64,000 nucleotides of DNA. Origin: Amylostereum areolatum (Eukaryota; Basidiomycota; Agaricomycetes; Russulales; Stereaceae). Position numbers and translations under genes: made by a program. Positions 32,814 to 46,300 of this stretch are shown here, piece by piece. Every line of letters begins with the position of its first letter. Within the stretch, counting starts at the first letter, position 1. The notes under the pieces were generated by a model. That model did no database searches. It was not told where the DNA came from and was given only the letters and a program-made list of their open reading frames with translations. The stretch lies in the NCBI GenBank assembly GCA_012932865.1, contig SAXG01000106.1, forward strand, positions 39,657 through 103,656. The letters run 5' to 3'.

Positions 32814-34704
32814 ATGGGGGACACCCTTGCCGCCCACAATGACTTTCACAAGCCCACGCTCTCACCCAAAGAGGTCATCAGTCTGAAGGATCATATCCCT
32901 GATTACGCCGAACTCACCGGGGATGCAAAGCAGACCTTTGTCGAGGCCAAATTCAAGGACCTTTGGACGGTGAGATACCCCAACTGGGACTGGAAGGCTG
33001 ATGATCCGTCATATGAGGATAACCAGGAGTTTCATGATGTTCTAGGGGTGAGTCCACCGCTGGTTCCTCGGTTTCATTGCCTGACCACTCTGCAGACCAT
33101 GACCGCCTTCTTCTTCAGGCATGGCAAGGTCTACCTGCCTGCCGAGATCATCAAGTTTGGTCGGCAATGGACTGGGCAGGACGTGTTCAACAAGCTTATG
33201 CCGGACCAGGTTGCAGCGGTGCTCGACGAGGTTTCCCCTCCCCTAGAAGGTGAGACGGCGAAGCAGCGACAGTCGCGGCAGTTCATCGCCCGGTGAGGCG
33301 CCATCGCCCTTGCGTTTGGATGCCTGGAGAATGTGGACCAGGCTCTGCTGGAGGAGGAAGCCAAGCGGTGGAACGAGGAGGGGCCGCCGAAGGAAGTTGT
33401 GCAAAAGTGAGTCCTTTGGCGTCTCACCGCCGACGCTTGCTTATCGTGTATCAGGAATGCGTCGAAGAAGATGGAGTCGGCGATGCTGTGGATGAGCAAG
33501 TGGGCGGCGAGGGAGTGCGTGCGGGTCATACATCTTGGCTCTCACCATTGAGCCCAATTCCAACGGCAAGCTCGTGAGCTACAAGTACATCATCTCCCCT
33601 CGCCGCACCCTTCGCTCGCCGACCCTCCTCTCACCTCCCTCTCGCCGAACAGGTACGATCTGAGCAAGGACAACGGCCTGACCAAGAAGAAGTTCACCGA
33701 CACAGTGTCGGTGACTGCGCTGGGCAGCAGTCATCTCAACTTTGTGCAGGAAGATCTAGGTGGGTGCAAAACGAATCGAATTCGGTGCCCGCTGACGTCA
33801 CCAGATGACTTGACTTCAAAGCCCATGGAGAACAAGCAGGTAGCTCGGCGAAGCAAGGAGTGCCCACTGGCAATTGAGACGAGGGAAGGAAAGCTGTACT
33901 TCCCGACCCGGGAATCCCGCCTCGCCTGGAAGACCCTGAAGCTCGAGGGGAAGAAGAACTACATGTGGCAGCTGTGGATGGTGGCCATGGGTGAGCGGCA
34001 TGTTCATCGGGGGACACGGCGAACTGACTTGCCACCAGGCCTGGTCTCGCCAGAGGCAGTAATCACGCCGGGGTGGGCGGATCTTGCCAAGAACATCCAT
34101 ATGTATCTCCCGCTTGAGTACAGGGAGTGGAAAAAGGAAGATGGCACGCCGTGGACCGATGGCCAAGTCATGGGCGATCCCAGCAAGATGGTCGCCAAAG
34201 AGCTCAGCACTGTGTTCCGTGAGCTACTTCCCCTGGAAGGTGACGTGTTCTATTGCCTGGAATACCACAAGGCAGGGTTCCGCCCGGCGGAGCCTATGAA
34301 TAAGCGAGCCTGGGTGTGCAATCCCACCGAGGTTGAGGTGGCAAAGGTTGCCCTGCAGCAGGAGAAGCGCAACGAGATCAACACCACTCGGCGAGCAAAG
34401 TACGCGGCGACACAGGTCGCCGCTCAGGGAGCCAAGGCCGGCACCAGCGACGGGATTCCAGGGAGCCTGGTGCCCGCCGGCAGGGACAGGCACTGGCCAG
34501 GAAAGAGTCCCTCCAAGGTGGGGCCCCACTTCCTCGAACACCTGAAGTACGCTCAGGCTCTCACCGGAAACAACGCCAACCTCATTCGGGCGTACAGGGC
34601 CCTTCTCGGCATGCCGGTGAGTTGCCTGCGACAAGCCGACCTCTTCTGCGAGGTCTGACATTGCTCGCCGAACAGGAATCAGATTACGACGACATGGTGC
34701 AGGA

Positions 34705-35359
34705 TAGAGCTCTTCACGAGTGCACTCTTACAGGTACCTGCAACCTTGAGACAGGTACCTGTGGATCCAGATCTTATACTCCCACTCTCACGAGTATCAG
34801 GCACACAGGTACCTGTGGCACGGATACTCCCACTCGCAGATACACAGGTATGACAAGTACCTGTTGTTCCTAGAAAATATGATATAAGCAGCAGCGGGGG
34901 CCTTCTCGGACTCACCTTGGAAGCTCTGTTAAGCATATTGACACTCCATTTTGAAGGTGAGGATAATGCCAGTAACATTTGGGTACAGGTAAACATGCAT
35001 CAGGTTATGATACAGCGTACCATGCAAGGCTTTCAATCATATATGTGAGGAGAGGAGAGGAAAGGGATGAGAAAGGAGCCACAATGGAAACAACAGTACA
35101 TAAGGATCTGCAAGAGATAATGCTTATACCAATCCAATAGCTATTATTTGTAATTATATCAAGATCAACCCTGCCAAAGTATCTGACAGGTATTTGACAG
35201 GTACTTGCACAGGTAACCTGTGAGCTCAAAAGTCATACCTGCACTCTCACAAGTATCAGGCACACGAGTACTCGTATCCGCGGATGGCAATACCCACGGA
35301 TGTGCCTTACAGGTACTCATACAGGTACTCACGAGTATAGCCACTCGTGAAGAGCTCTA
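34705..35359. mobile_element. 655-bp hAT MITE, copy 1
   Basis: Terminal inverted repeat TAGAGCTCTTCACGAGTG, with the 8-bp duplication GTGCAGGA at 34697-34704 and 35360-35367. The YARNG-like terminus and 8-bp target site indicate the hAT superfamily. Both subterminal regions hold several ACAGGTAC(CTGT) motifs in both orientations, likely transposase-binding sites. No coding capacity. Removing it plus one duplicate restores the g5 frame DDMVQEVLGTPLW. Confidence 0.95.
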
Positions 35360-37226
35360 GTGCAGGAGGTCCTGGGCACGCCGCTCTGGGCCACCTGGCT
35401 GCTGAGTTGGCCATGGATGCCTGCCGAGGTCGCCAACCCCAGCGTGCAGGTGGAGACGACCTTCACTTGGATCGACAGCCAGCCCTGGATGGCCGACAGC
35501 GAGGGAGAGAGAAGGTACGCCGGGTTCAAGACCGCAGAGATGTTCCTGCTTGCCTCAGCGATATATTGCCATGACATGCATGCGACGAGCACTCTCGGCA
35601 AGAAGGCCCCCCATTTCGCCGCACCCGAATGGAAAAAGGAGATGTTCAGGTCGAAGCACGTGCCCTTTGCCGAGGGCATTCGAGAGCTGCGCGCCATCTG
35701 GATAACATTCGCCGAGACGCTCGAGCATATGGCAAAGCAGATGGTTTGGAAGGGATAGCCCCCGCTCTTCCTACAGGGCAAGTCTCAGGAGGACTATCTT
35801 GCCGGGCTCACTGATGAGCCCATCTTCCAGCAGGTTCTCGCCGAGGCATCCGCACAGAAGGCGAGTCGCTTTCGGCCAACCCACCTGGAGTTCTCTGACA
35901 CTCAGTAGGATCTCTACACGCCGGAGGAAGTCCTGGAAGAACGGTCCGCTCAGCTCGGCGAGTTGGGAAGCTGGACGTACCGCTGGGCTGGCCTGCCCCT
36001 TCAGATGCACCAGACCGGCGGAGCCACCTTCTTGCGCAAGTTCACCCGCGGCGATGCATGGCGGGTCGAAGGTCGTTATGGCGGGTGGGAGCTTGCCAGC
36101 CAGAGCCTATTGAGCTCGGGAATTTTTGCCCATGACTGTGGTCTCATCGCCAAAGCCAAAGCCGGTGGGTGTCCCGCCGACGATGCCCCCTACTGGGTCT
36201 TTGAGTGTTTCGAGTCCACCATTCCAAAGGACTCTGCCCTCGGCAAGCTGCGTCAGGGCTGGGAACTTATGCTCGCCGATCTCCGTTCCGCTGAGCCCCT
36301 CGCTGGGACCACTCCTCCCGGCGAGGGATCCCTGGTAGATGTTGCCGCTCTTGTCGCCGGCATTTGGCCTGCGACCAGAGATATTCCGCAGCTGAGCACA
36401 CAGCTTCGGCGAGAGGCTCAGGCTCATGACCAGGTCAGGTCCAACTGGGAGGTGAGGAAGGCGGCTCAGTGAGGCAGTCAAGATGATGATGATGACGACC
36501 AGGCCACCGTTGAGGGAAGACCCTCAGTTGAGCGGGAGAACAGTGGCAGCAACAGAGAGGATGTTATGATGCAGCCTCCTTTGCCGATCATGCCGACCAT
36601 GCATGAGCTGCTCACCAGAGCGACGAGTCCTTCGCCGGCGTCAAGGCCTCCGGCTGTCTCCTTTGCCTTGTCCCTCAACGCTCTGCCACTGGTTGCGCAG
36701 AGGGTGGCAGGTGCCAGCCCAATGACAAAGAGGAAGAAAGCGCCTGTGAAACAAGGCATGGCAGCCGCGCCCAAAAAGCCAAGGGCAAAAAGAGGGGGTG
36801 CAGGGCGGAAGAGGAAAAGCGCAATGCAGTCGTCAGATGAAGATACCGGTGTGGACACTGGTGAAGACACCGGTGAAGATGAAGACCCTGCCAAGGAGGA
36901 TCCATTGCCTCGGCGACAGACTCGTGCTCGACGGAAGGCGACCAATGACGTCGCGGATGACGTCGCGGAGCTGGAGGTCCCTGCCGCCGGTGAGCCTACC
37001 GCCGGTGAGCCCGCCGCTGCCGAGGCCACCGCAGAGCCCACCGCCGAGCCGCCCACCCCTCCCAAACGAGGTCGCCCCAAGGCCAGGATGGTTCCCATTC
37101 GCCGACGTCTGCCCCAACCCTCCCCTGAGTTGCAGGCCCCAGTTCCCTCACCCGCCAAGCCCAAGCCCAAGCCCAAGCCCAAACCCAAGCCGAAAGCTGT
37201 GCCTCCCCGCCAGCCGCCACCTGCAC

Positions 37227-37659
37227 ACGCCTGTCACGGATCGCTCCATTTCTCTTTTCGTTTGCAGACCTCGTACACGCGACGTGTCACGGCACATGAC
37301 TTTCCTTCGCATCACATGCTTCAACGACATCATTGCCCGGACTTCCGAGCGGGGTTCCGCATCCTTATCTATGACATCATTGCTCCAGACCTTCGTCCTC
37401 CGCCCCATGACTCCTTCCTTATTGTTCCCCCCGCTCGCACCACTATCGCATCGCATCGCACCATCGTACCCACTTGTATATAAGGACAGTGTTTCTCTTC
37501 CCTCTTCCCTAGACTGTCCATCTCGTCATATGGTACTGTAGCGCACGTTGCACTACCCTAGACCCCGGCACTCTCGAATCTATTGCTTCTTCTCGCTCCT
37601 CCCATCGTCGCGACTTAGGCGGTTCCATCGGTCTCATAAACTGCGTTTCTGACAACGCC
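37227..37659 (+). repeat. Family 1 solo LTR (37232-37654) with ACGCC target duplication
   Basis: A complete LTR, TGTCACGG...TCTGACA, 423 bp (three bases longer than the others), flanked by ACGCC at 37227-37231 and 37655-37659. No internal sequence remains, the expected result of recombination between two LTRs. Excising it rejoins g5 as PPPAHA-EVGPRTRSKRK and leads to the stop at 37738-37740. Confidence 0.95.
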
Positions 37660-37740
37660 GAGGTCGGACCAAGAACCCGGTCCAAACGCAAGGCCTCACC
37701 GAGCCCTGCTCCCCCCAGGAAGAGACCTCGGCGAGGTTGA

Positions 37741-38070
37741 GCGGGGAGGGCCTCGTTCCCCCTTGCATTTAATACGTAGTTCTTTTTGTCTGCACTTGCC
37801 GATTACCATATTGCCATTCATGTACTATAATATATTCTTGCCGCCAATCGGTGAAACACCTGATCGTAATGACTTGAGGGAGAGGATATGTTTTCGCCGA
37901 CGACTGGCAAGAGACCCGATCACACCGCTAAGAGGGTCGAGGCTTGGCGAGCACAATTCTACGGCGAGGGAAACTGGCCCATTCATTTCACAATAAATAA
38001 TTTTGTTTTTAAATAAAGCAGGGAGGCGGTCCCTGGGGACTTCGGAATGAACAAGAAGCTACACAGAAAA
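37741..38070. other. Intergenic stretch between the convergent genes g5 and g6
   Basis: 330 bp, AT-rich in its second half (AATAAATAATTTTG), plausibly the 3' ends of both genes. No further gene seen. Confidence 0.5.
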
Positions 38071-38850
38071 CTACTCATTGAACGACGCCTCCTCGATCAT
38101 TTGCTGGATGTCGGCGATTGCCGATGCTAGCCCATACGCCCTGTTCACGGCGTCCATGGCGGCGGTGAGCAACCTTGCTGCCGAGTCCCACACGGTAGAG
38201 CTCTTCACGAGTGCACTCTTACAGGTACCTGCAACCTTGAGACAGGTACCTGTGGCTCCAGATCTTATACTCCCACTCTCACGGGTATCAGGCACACAGG
38301 TACCTGTAGCACGGATACTCCCACTCGCGGATACACAGGTATGACAAGTACCTGTTGTTCCTGGAAAATATGATACAAGCAGCAGTAGTGGCCTTCTTAG
38401 ACTCATCTTGGAAGCTCTGTTAGGCATATTGACACTCCATCTTCAAGGCAAGGATAATGCTAGTAACATTTAAGTATAGGTAAACATGTATCAGAGTATG
38501 ATACAGAATCACTGCGTTAAAAGCGTTGTGTCGGGGCCGTAGCAAACGCTGTGACACGGGGAGTAAGAACAGATCGGCTGATGTATCGTAGGTAAGGAGC
38601 TCGTACTGTTGATATATCGTGAGTGTGATGAACCAACTGAGCATCATGTTGCATCAGAGCTTGTATCGGCTTTCATAAGCTTGGATCACGGTTGGATCAC
38701 GGAGGGATACACGGCACGCGTCGAGACCTGTAACATTGCTCACAACCTTCACAACATCCTCTGCATCCTTCTCGACGATGCAAGCTCGATACGCCGTGCG
38801 CGCCTTTTAAGACCCCTTCAGAGGCAAGAAGTTACCGTGTCTACTACTTA

Positions 38851-39694
38851 ATGGCTGCTCTAACGCCTCCCAGAACGCCGCACCAGCGGAGCCGGCCTCA
38901 GACCCTAACATCCTCACCTATAACCCCCGTCCAGCTCCCGAAAAACCCATACAATCCCCACACAAAGACCGGAAGGCTGTTCTTGCGTCGTTGTGAAGTC
39001 ATTCCCACCAGCATCAACAAATGGCTACAAGCAAACTTGAGCCTATGGCCCCGCTGCGACCCGCGTCTGGCGACAACATCGCTATTCCCCGAGGAGGTGC
39101 TATGCACCGTTGAGATGGTGTATGTTGAGGTGTGTGCACCCCTTTTCGCATCCGGACCTGTGCTTATGCGTTTGAACCTAGGAGGTTAAGGACGACGATC
39201 CCGACAATCCCTTCCTTGATGACGAGGACCACCACTCGCTTCTCCTTACTATGTCCATCCTGGAGGAGATCAATGTTCCCGCCGCGTACCGCCAGAGCCC
39301 TATAGCTGTCCTCAAAAGGCATAACGGTCCAATCGACAGTCTCATGGCCCCCGACTGGTGTCGCACAATGACGATCGGCGAGCGCGTTGTTTTCCCTCAG
39401 CCTCGGTATCTCATATCCGAGATGTTCGGGAAATTGGCGATGTTGGAGGAGAACATTGAGCGGGTACGTTATCGTTTTGGCGAAGAAAAGGTGGCTGATG
39501 TCTACAGCGTTTAGGGATACTCGAGTGCGATGCTGCGGTGGGCGAAAGCTGTGTCCGTATGTACTGAGGCAGAGGCCTATGTTAAGGCAACTGCATCTCG
39601 CAGGCGCGCAGACCGTCGAGCCAGCGAGCGTCAAGTCGTCGTGTCATTGCGAGGTGGACCGGTGACGCGATCCCGTACTCGTCGGGTACAATAG
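38851..39694 (+). CDS. CACTA accessory protein 1, 246 residues
   Basis: Exons 38851-39129, 39182-39463 and 39515-39694 join in frame. The N-terminus is rich in Pro/Thr/Arg; the middle has an acidic DDDPDNPFLDDEDHH stretch and MSILEEINVPAAYRQ; the C-terminus is strongly basic (SRRRADRRASERQ, RSRTRRVQ) and could bind DNA. It sits between the left terminal repeat and the transposase gene, on the same strand. CACTA elements commonly carry a second protein that helps transposition, but I see no homology that fixes such a role here. Confidence 0.65.
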
Positions 39695-40310
39695 TCGGTA
39701 TATGTACGGTGGACTCGGAGATTCAATATCATATTGTACGATGGAGATTTACTTTACGTCGGGGCGTTGAATGGTGCACGTATCACTCGCTAGCCAATCA
39801 GAAGTTTGGGACACGGTGTCCCAAAGTCCTGGATGCGTGCACCGGGATTGCCGCTTGCTACGTAGCTGCCAACACACCCCACGTCGCTGTATCCCACCAA
39901 ATCCAACATGCCCCGAAACTCTGTAACATGGCCCCCAGGGTGCACGTAAGTTACGCATTGTAACAAGTGCCTCGGTACGGAGCTGACATACGGTTCTGGT
40001 TCTCTTTTAGGGGCAAAGTCGACTTGTTCTTTTCCACATCGACGGTCGCCCTTCACCCCTCTCAACACGGAACTACGCGCTCTCCCAGCACCACTGGTTC
40101 TCTGTGACCGCTATCCGCCACAGCCAACACGTACAACTCTCCACGTCTCTTCCCCGTTCAGCTCCGAGCCTGCATGCGCACCAGCCAACTTGCTAACAGC
40201 GCCAACGCCTTTTGCTGTCAACCCGCAGGACTCAGCAGTGCGCCCCTAACAGGTGTGTAATGTATATGCAGCCCTCGAGAAGATCGAAACTGACTTGTCC
40301 GATAGCAGGT

Positions 40311-43300
40311 ATGCCTCCGTGCCACTGCATATTCAAAAACTGCCAAGGCAAGAATATCGCCGCCTCGACACGCCGCTACCATCGCGACAAGGATCGGGAG
40401 AGGCAGACGCGCAATGAGACGGCCTCGAGTGCTCCACCACTACCTGCGCAGACAACAGCAGGACCGTCTGCAGTGTCGGTCGGGCAGGATCCGCCTCCAA
40501 CGACCACAGTCCAACAGGGTGTTCTTCCTTCAGCCCACGAAGACCCGGAAGTCGAGCCTAATCAGCCTGCAACACCCGGAGCATCTAGTCCTCCCAAAAC
40601 CCCCCCTCCCCATTATATTCCCGAGCCGCCTTTAACCCCACGCCAACGACGTCTTTCAGCTGGATCGAGGTCTCGCGAGCTTGACGAGCGCCTTGCAGCG
40701 GAGGAACGTGGCGGACGCTATATGGAAGCTGTCCTTTCCGCCGTCGGTGCAGAGGCAAATTTTGAGGACATTGGGGACCTTTCGGATGACGAGGCGGCTG
40801 ATGAAGCGGCTGACGAGGCAGACCGAGTCCGTGACAACGTTCAAGACACCCCGACCCCGGTGCTGGCGCATACAATGTCACCAACGGCCGACCCTCGATA
40901 CCCCGGCGAGAACACGCCAGACCCATTTCTCCTCTCAACTATTTTATCGGAGTCTCCGACGCCCCCATCACATCCACACCGCCCTCCGTTTATCTTCATC
41001 ATCTACCTCCTTGTCTCATGGCTTCACACCCACTTCCACCTACCCTTTCTCGCATGCAATGCAGTGCTTGTCATTCTAGGGCATGTATTGCGAGCAGCTG
41101 GCACGGCGCTACCCCCTCAGACGACGATGTATACAACATTGACTTCGGTCACGTCGCATCTTGGCGTTGAGCCCGTGTTCGTTATCCTTCCCGTATGTCC
41201 AGGCTGCCTCGAGCCTCATGCTTCAAAACTGGCCGACACTGCAAGCTGCTCTCGGTGTTCATCACCCCTTTTCCGCAGGATTCGCTCGTTGGCGCGTGGG
41301 GCAGGTGTCCCAAAGGAGATTTCCCGGCCGTTTCTACAGTTTCCCATGAAGAGCATTGAAGCTCAACTGCGAGATATTATAGCTGTTCCGGGGATTGAGG
41401 ATCTCCTTGACGGGTGGAGATCGGTGCCACGTCGTGACGGACTATATACCGACAATTTCGACGGACGGGTCTGTCGCGAGCTCAAAGGGTCAGATGGTCG
41501 GGTTTTCTTTGAAAATCCACCGCCGCCTGGCAGTACGGACCTGCGTCTTGGGCTCACACTGGGAGTAGACTGGTATGTGTATACATCCATTCAACGTAGC
41601 ACGTTTCACTCATGTTCGCTTCTAGGTTCTCGTACTTGCGAAGCCTTATATCTCCATCGCATTCGTCATGTCCCATGTCATTCAACCTGATCAATTTGCC
41701 TCCCTATTTACGGTCTGTGTTCTCCTTGCTAGTTATACATTAGACAACTCTGACCCTAGCTTATAATCAGATACCGTGTTTCCAATCTCATTCTGGCGGG
41801 CATCATGCCAGGTCCAAAAGAGCAAGACCCGGATCAAGTCCAGCGCTTCATGCGCATATTTGTGAACGAGTTGCTGCGACTTTGGGAAGATGGTTTCACA
41901 ATTAAGACTCCTCGGTTCCCAGCGGGGCGGCGCGTTCGGGTCGTGCTGGTCTGTGTGGTCTGCGACAAGCCAGCCGCACACAAGCTCGGAGGTTTTGGTT
42001 CACACAGCCATACCTTTTTCTGCACGCGGTGCTGGATCAAACAATCACAGAAGGCATCTGAGGCATCATTTCGCCGCAACGGTAAGCTAGAGCTCATTCC
42101 TCTTGCACACGTAGGTTGACAGATTATACTATCCAGGTTTTGCTTCCCGAACTCACGCGGAGCAGCTACGCTACGCACAAGAGTACAGCAGGTGCCCAAA
42201 TCAAGCTGCTCGGGACGAGTACGTGCGCAAACACGCTACACGGTGGTGTGAGCTGGCACGTCTCCCGTATTTCGATCTCTGTCGCATGATCGTGATCGAT
42301 CCTATGCACAATCTCCTGCTTGGTATGTGCCTCGTTGTTGTATATGGATGGAAAACTGATCATGGATGGGCGGTATAGGACTTGTCAAAACCCATTTCTA
42401 TCATATCTGGATCCAGCTCAAGGTACTCAGGAAGACAAAAGAGCTCAGACGTCTGCATGACATCCTGTCGAAGGTCCGTGACACACAAGGCTTTGACCAT
42501 TTATGTATCTTTTGACACTCATCCTGTCACGGATCGCTCCATTTCTCTCTTCGTTTGCAGACCTCGTACACGCGACGCGTCACGGCACATGACTTTCCCT
42601 TGCATCACATGCTTCAACGACGTCATTGCCCGGACTTCCGAGCGGGGTTCCGCATCCTTATCTATGACATCATTGCTCCAGACCTTCGTCCTCCGCCCCA
42701 TGACTCCTTTCTTATTGTTCCCCCCGCTCGCACCACTATCGCATCGCATCGCACCATCGTACCCACTTGTATATAAGGACAGTGTTTCTCTTCCCTTCTC
42801 CCTAGACTGTCCATCTCGTCATACGGTACTGTAGCGCACGTTGCACTACCCTAGACCCCGGCACTCTGGAATCTATCTTCTTCTCGCTCCTCCCATCGTC
42901 GCGACTTAGGCGGTTCATCGGTCTCATAAACTGCGTTTCTGACACCTGGACAGTCTACCCCTACGCCTACCTCGCACCCCTCTCTCCATCTACCTCTGCC
43001 GTCTCTACGACGTTAAAAACTCCCACCACGGACCTCCCGAATGCACCGGTTTTCCTCCCGTTCAACGGAAAGCCGATCACCCCCCGCGACGACGCACCAC
43101 TCCCCTACCCTTGGTCCGACGCCGTCACCGTCAACTGCCTCATCCCCGTACAGAACCTCTGCAAGAAAGATCCCTGGACCGCGCACGGCCTCAACTTCCG
43201 CATCTTCGAGTGGAGGTGGCACAAGGATCACGGTACTGTCGTCCTTGCCCTATACGTCCGGATCACCACGTGCATCAACGTAGACCTCGAACGCCTTGAA

Positions 43301-46300
43301 TTCACCCTCCACGCCCCCACCTACCACACATACCTCATCCAGGACGCCCCCAACCCGATCCTCCAAACCAGTTTCACCTCCGTCTCCCAGTTTAACCGCC
43401 GGACCCCCGAATCCACCCCGCCACCAGTCCTCCGTCCCACCATCAAGGGTAAGACCCTTCGTCGCCGCCACCACGAACATAAGATCCGCCAGGCAGTAAA
43501 AGCCGGCTACCTCACCAAGAAACTCCTCGGCCGTCGCCCCATCGCGGCGGACTTCTTCTAGACCATCATCACGTCCTCCACAGCCCCTCGTCCCCCCACT
43601 CCGAACCTCCCCCCAGGCGTTTTTCGAGACTACTGTCCCGAAGAATACTATATCCTCACCTCGCAGCAGACTAAGGAATCCGTACGTTGGCTGCACGACG
43701 AACCAAACCGGCAACATCGAGACTGGTACTTCGATGACCGCGACAAACAACCCTACGTCGAAGAATCGGATTTTGCCACCGCTGCGGACGTTCTACAGCG
43801 CTTCCTGAACCCCCCTCCGACCAACTCGCCCCCACCCCGTCGACGTACTGTAATTGAAGTCCCAGAAGGGATCAACCACAACGACACAACTGGGAAGTGG
43901 TACGCCTATAGACGGAACAAGAACGGAACCCCAGGACGATCAGTAGTTGAGTGGCAGCCCACTTCGTTCAGTCCCGTCCAAGATCACTGGTCGTGGCATC
44001 ATAACCAGCAATTCCTCACCCCCGCCGACTTCCTTGTCGCAAAACAAGTTGAGGACGAAGTTGAAGAAGCAGAAGAACGCCGACGAGAAACCCTACGCCG
44101 CCTTGATCAAGAACTCGCCCAATCCCTCACCATCCCCCTCCCCTTCGACAAGATGTCCGATGCCGAATCCAAACCTGCCGTCTCCAAGCGGGAGATCGGC
44201 CCCAAGCCAAAGCCATTCAAAGGCGATAGACGCGACACCCTCCGGTTCTCCCTCGAGCTCCGCATGTTCCTGCGCGTTAACAAAGATGTTTATGCCACAG
44301 ATGACGCCAAGATGATGCTCCTCCTCAGCCTGATGGAGGACGACACGGCGAAAGCCTGGGCCACGCATCGCTGCATGGAACTCTTCGCCGACGAAGACGA
44401 GAAGGAAGACGCCGACACCCTCGACCCCACGCCCCCAACACTCCACTATAGCTCCTACAAAGAGCTCTTCGAGAGGTTTGGCAAAGACTTCGTGCCCGTC
44501 GATACGAAGATAGAGGCTCAGCGTAAGATCAACGAGCTCGCAATGACCACCCGGGACGTCACTGACTTTATCACCGAGTTTGAGATGCTGGCAACCATGT
44601 CAGCATACGACGACGAGGCGCTAATCCACTTTTTCAAGAAGGGACTTCAGCGTGACCTCGGCAAGCAGGTGGCCCGGTCGTACCCGTTCCCCACCAAGCT
44701 CGCGGAGTGGAAGGAGCGCGCCCGCCGCATCAACCACCAGTGGCTCGAAGAGAACCCGGAGAGGAAGAGCAGTCAGTCCAAGGGGGCTGTCGCGCTCACC
44801 TCGAACGGTTTGACCAACGACTCCTCGTCACGCCGAGTCGGCGCCTTCACCAATACCTCGACCCGCCCTGCAAAGCTGACGGACGACGAGCGCGCAAAGA
44901 TGATGCGCGAAGGCAAGTGCTTCATGTGTCGACAAGCCGGTCACGTCTCTCGCGACTGCCCCAACCGCGACTCGAGCGCGCGACGGGTGGGCGCAGTAGA
45001 GACTGGGTCCAAGGCCCCTCCCCTGCCGACGAACACGGCTCCGTCCACTGCGAAAGCAGCTCCCGACCCATCCAAAACCATCGCGGCGATCACTCGCCAG
45101 CTGAAGGATCTGGATGCGGAAGGTAAGGAGCAGGCAGTGGCACTGTTGAAGGATATCCTAGAGTCGCAGGATTTTTGAAACGCCCCCCAGTCGCGTCGTC
45201 TGGCGGAGGCAAAGGACTTATATCATCGGCATCTTACAATCGCTTCTCTGTACTATCATCTATGACCTCATGTGAGCAATCGTATCCATCGTGTGTGCAC
45301 CTCTCTACTGTCACGAAGAACAGGCAGACACCCTCGATAACGCTCAAGGTCAAAATGATTGGACGAGCGACAGGCCGACAAATCGACGCAGAGGCACTGC
45401 TTGACAGCGGTGCAGAAGGAATCATCATCAACCGAAGCTTCGCTGAACACAAGAAGCTGACTACAAGAAAACTAGAAAACCCGTTCCCCGTGCGTAACGT
45501 GGACGGCACCGAGAACATCATGGGCTGGGTGCGTGATACGACGACCCAACGGATCCGGATATACTCGCAAGACTCGAAGGCATACCATGAGGAAGAAGCT
45601 GAGTTCTTCATCACCGACATCGGTGATCACGATATGATCCTTGGAACAGACTGGCTCGATGAGCATAACCCCACCATAGACTGGCAGCAAGATTGTGTTG
45701 ACATGCTCCGCTGCCCTCCCTCTTGCACCCTCTCCGAACCGACCGTGACAAACCTTGCAACAAAGCCGTGAACACCATCATCGACCCGATCACAGCAAAA
45801 CGTTCGAGCTGATGCGGCCCCTAAGGTACCTCTAGCCCCGGACGACCCGTTCCCAGAACCAGTGTATGTCTCCTGGGCCCCTATCCCTACGTATGTCATC
45901 CCCGCGCGCAGGGTCAAAGGAGTTCGCATCCGCACATTCCATCTCTCACCTTTACCTGCCCGCCTTTTCACTGAAGACGACGACGAACGACCCAGGGTCT
46001 TCCGAGACTGGGAGATCAATGGCCTGCATCGTGCTGGGATTCTTCCTGAGGTTGACGGCCCCAACCCGGAGGCAGTACCAATCCGAGTGGGCTTCACCAA
46101 GGCGCAAGAGCTTGCAGAGCACTCAAGGGAAAATGCACGCCCGCAAACCTTTGAAGACTTGGTTCCCCCTCCATACCGCGACTTTGCACCTGTATTCGAC
46201 AAGAAAACCTCAGAACGACTACCCGACCGGCGACCATGGGATCATGCCATCGACATGAAGGACGGCTTCGAACCCAAGCCCTGCAAGATCTACCCGCTCT

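Larger units (their letters stand above)
32814..37740 (+). pseudogene. g5, large orphan gene interrupted by a hAT MITE and a solo LTR
   Basis: Multi-exon gene starting MGDTLAAHNDFHKPTLSPKE. Recognisable exons include 32814-33047 and 33096-33410, then exons with FTDTVSVTALGSSHLNFV, KLYFPTRESRLAWKTLKLEGKK and LVSPEAVITPGWADLAK. Later exons end in a long basic, Lys-Pro-rich, AT-hook-like tail (RGRPKARM, KPKPKPKPK, RTRSKRK) that suggests nuclear DNA binding. Damage: TGA at 33294-33296, an extra base near 33531, the MITE after DDMVQ, TAG at 35756-35758, TGA at 36470-36472, and the solo LTR 29 codons before the end. One intron appears to use a GC donor (GCGAGT, about 35862) with acceptor CAGTAG. 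I do not recognise a family. Confidence 0.7.

Noticed and set aside
35908..35910. TAG as another premature stop in g5
   Set aside because: It is better explained as the end of an intron acceptor (CAGTAG), since the frame then continues with GAT CTC TAC.
38071..38427. Short minus-strand ORF MPNRASKMSL... joined to the g6 end
   Set aside because: It begins inside the hAT MITE; only the part left of 38188 is the true g6 C-terminus.
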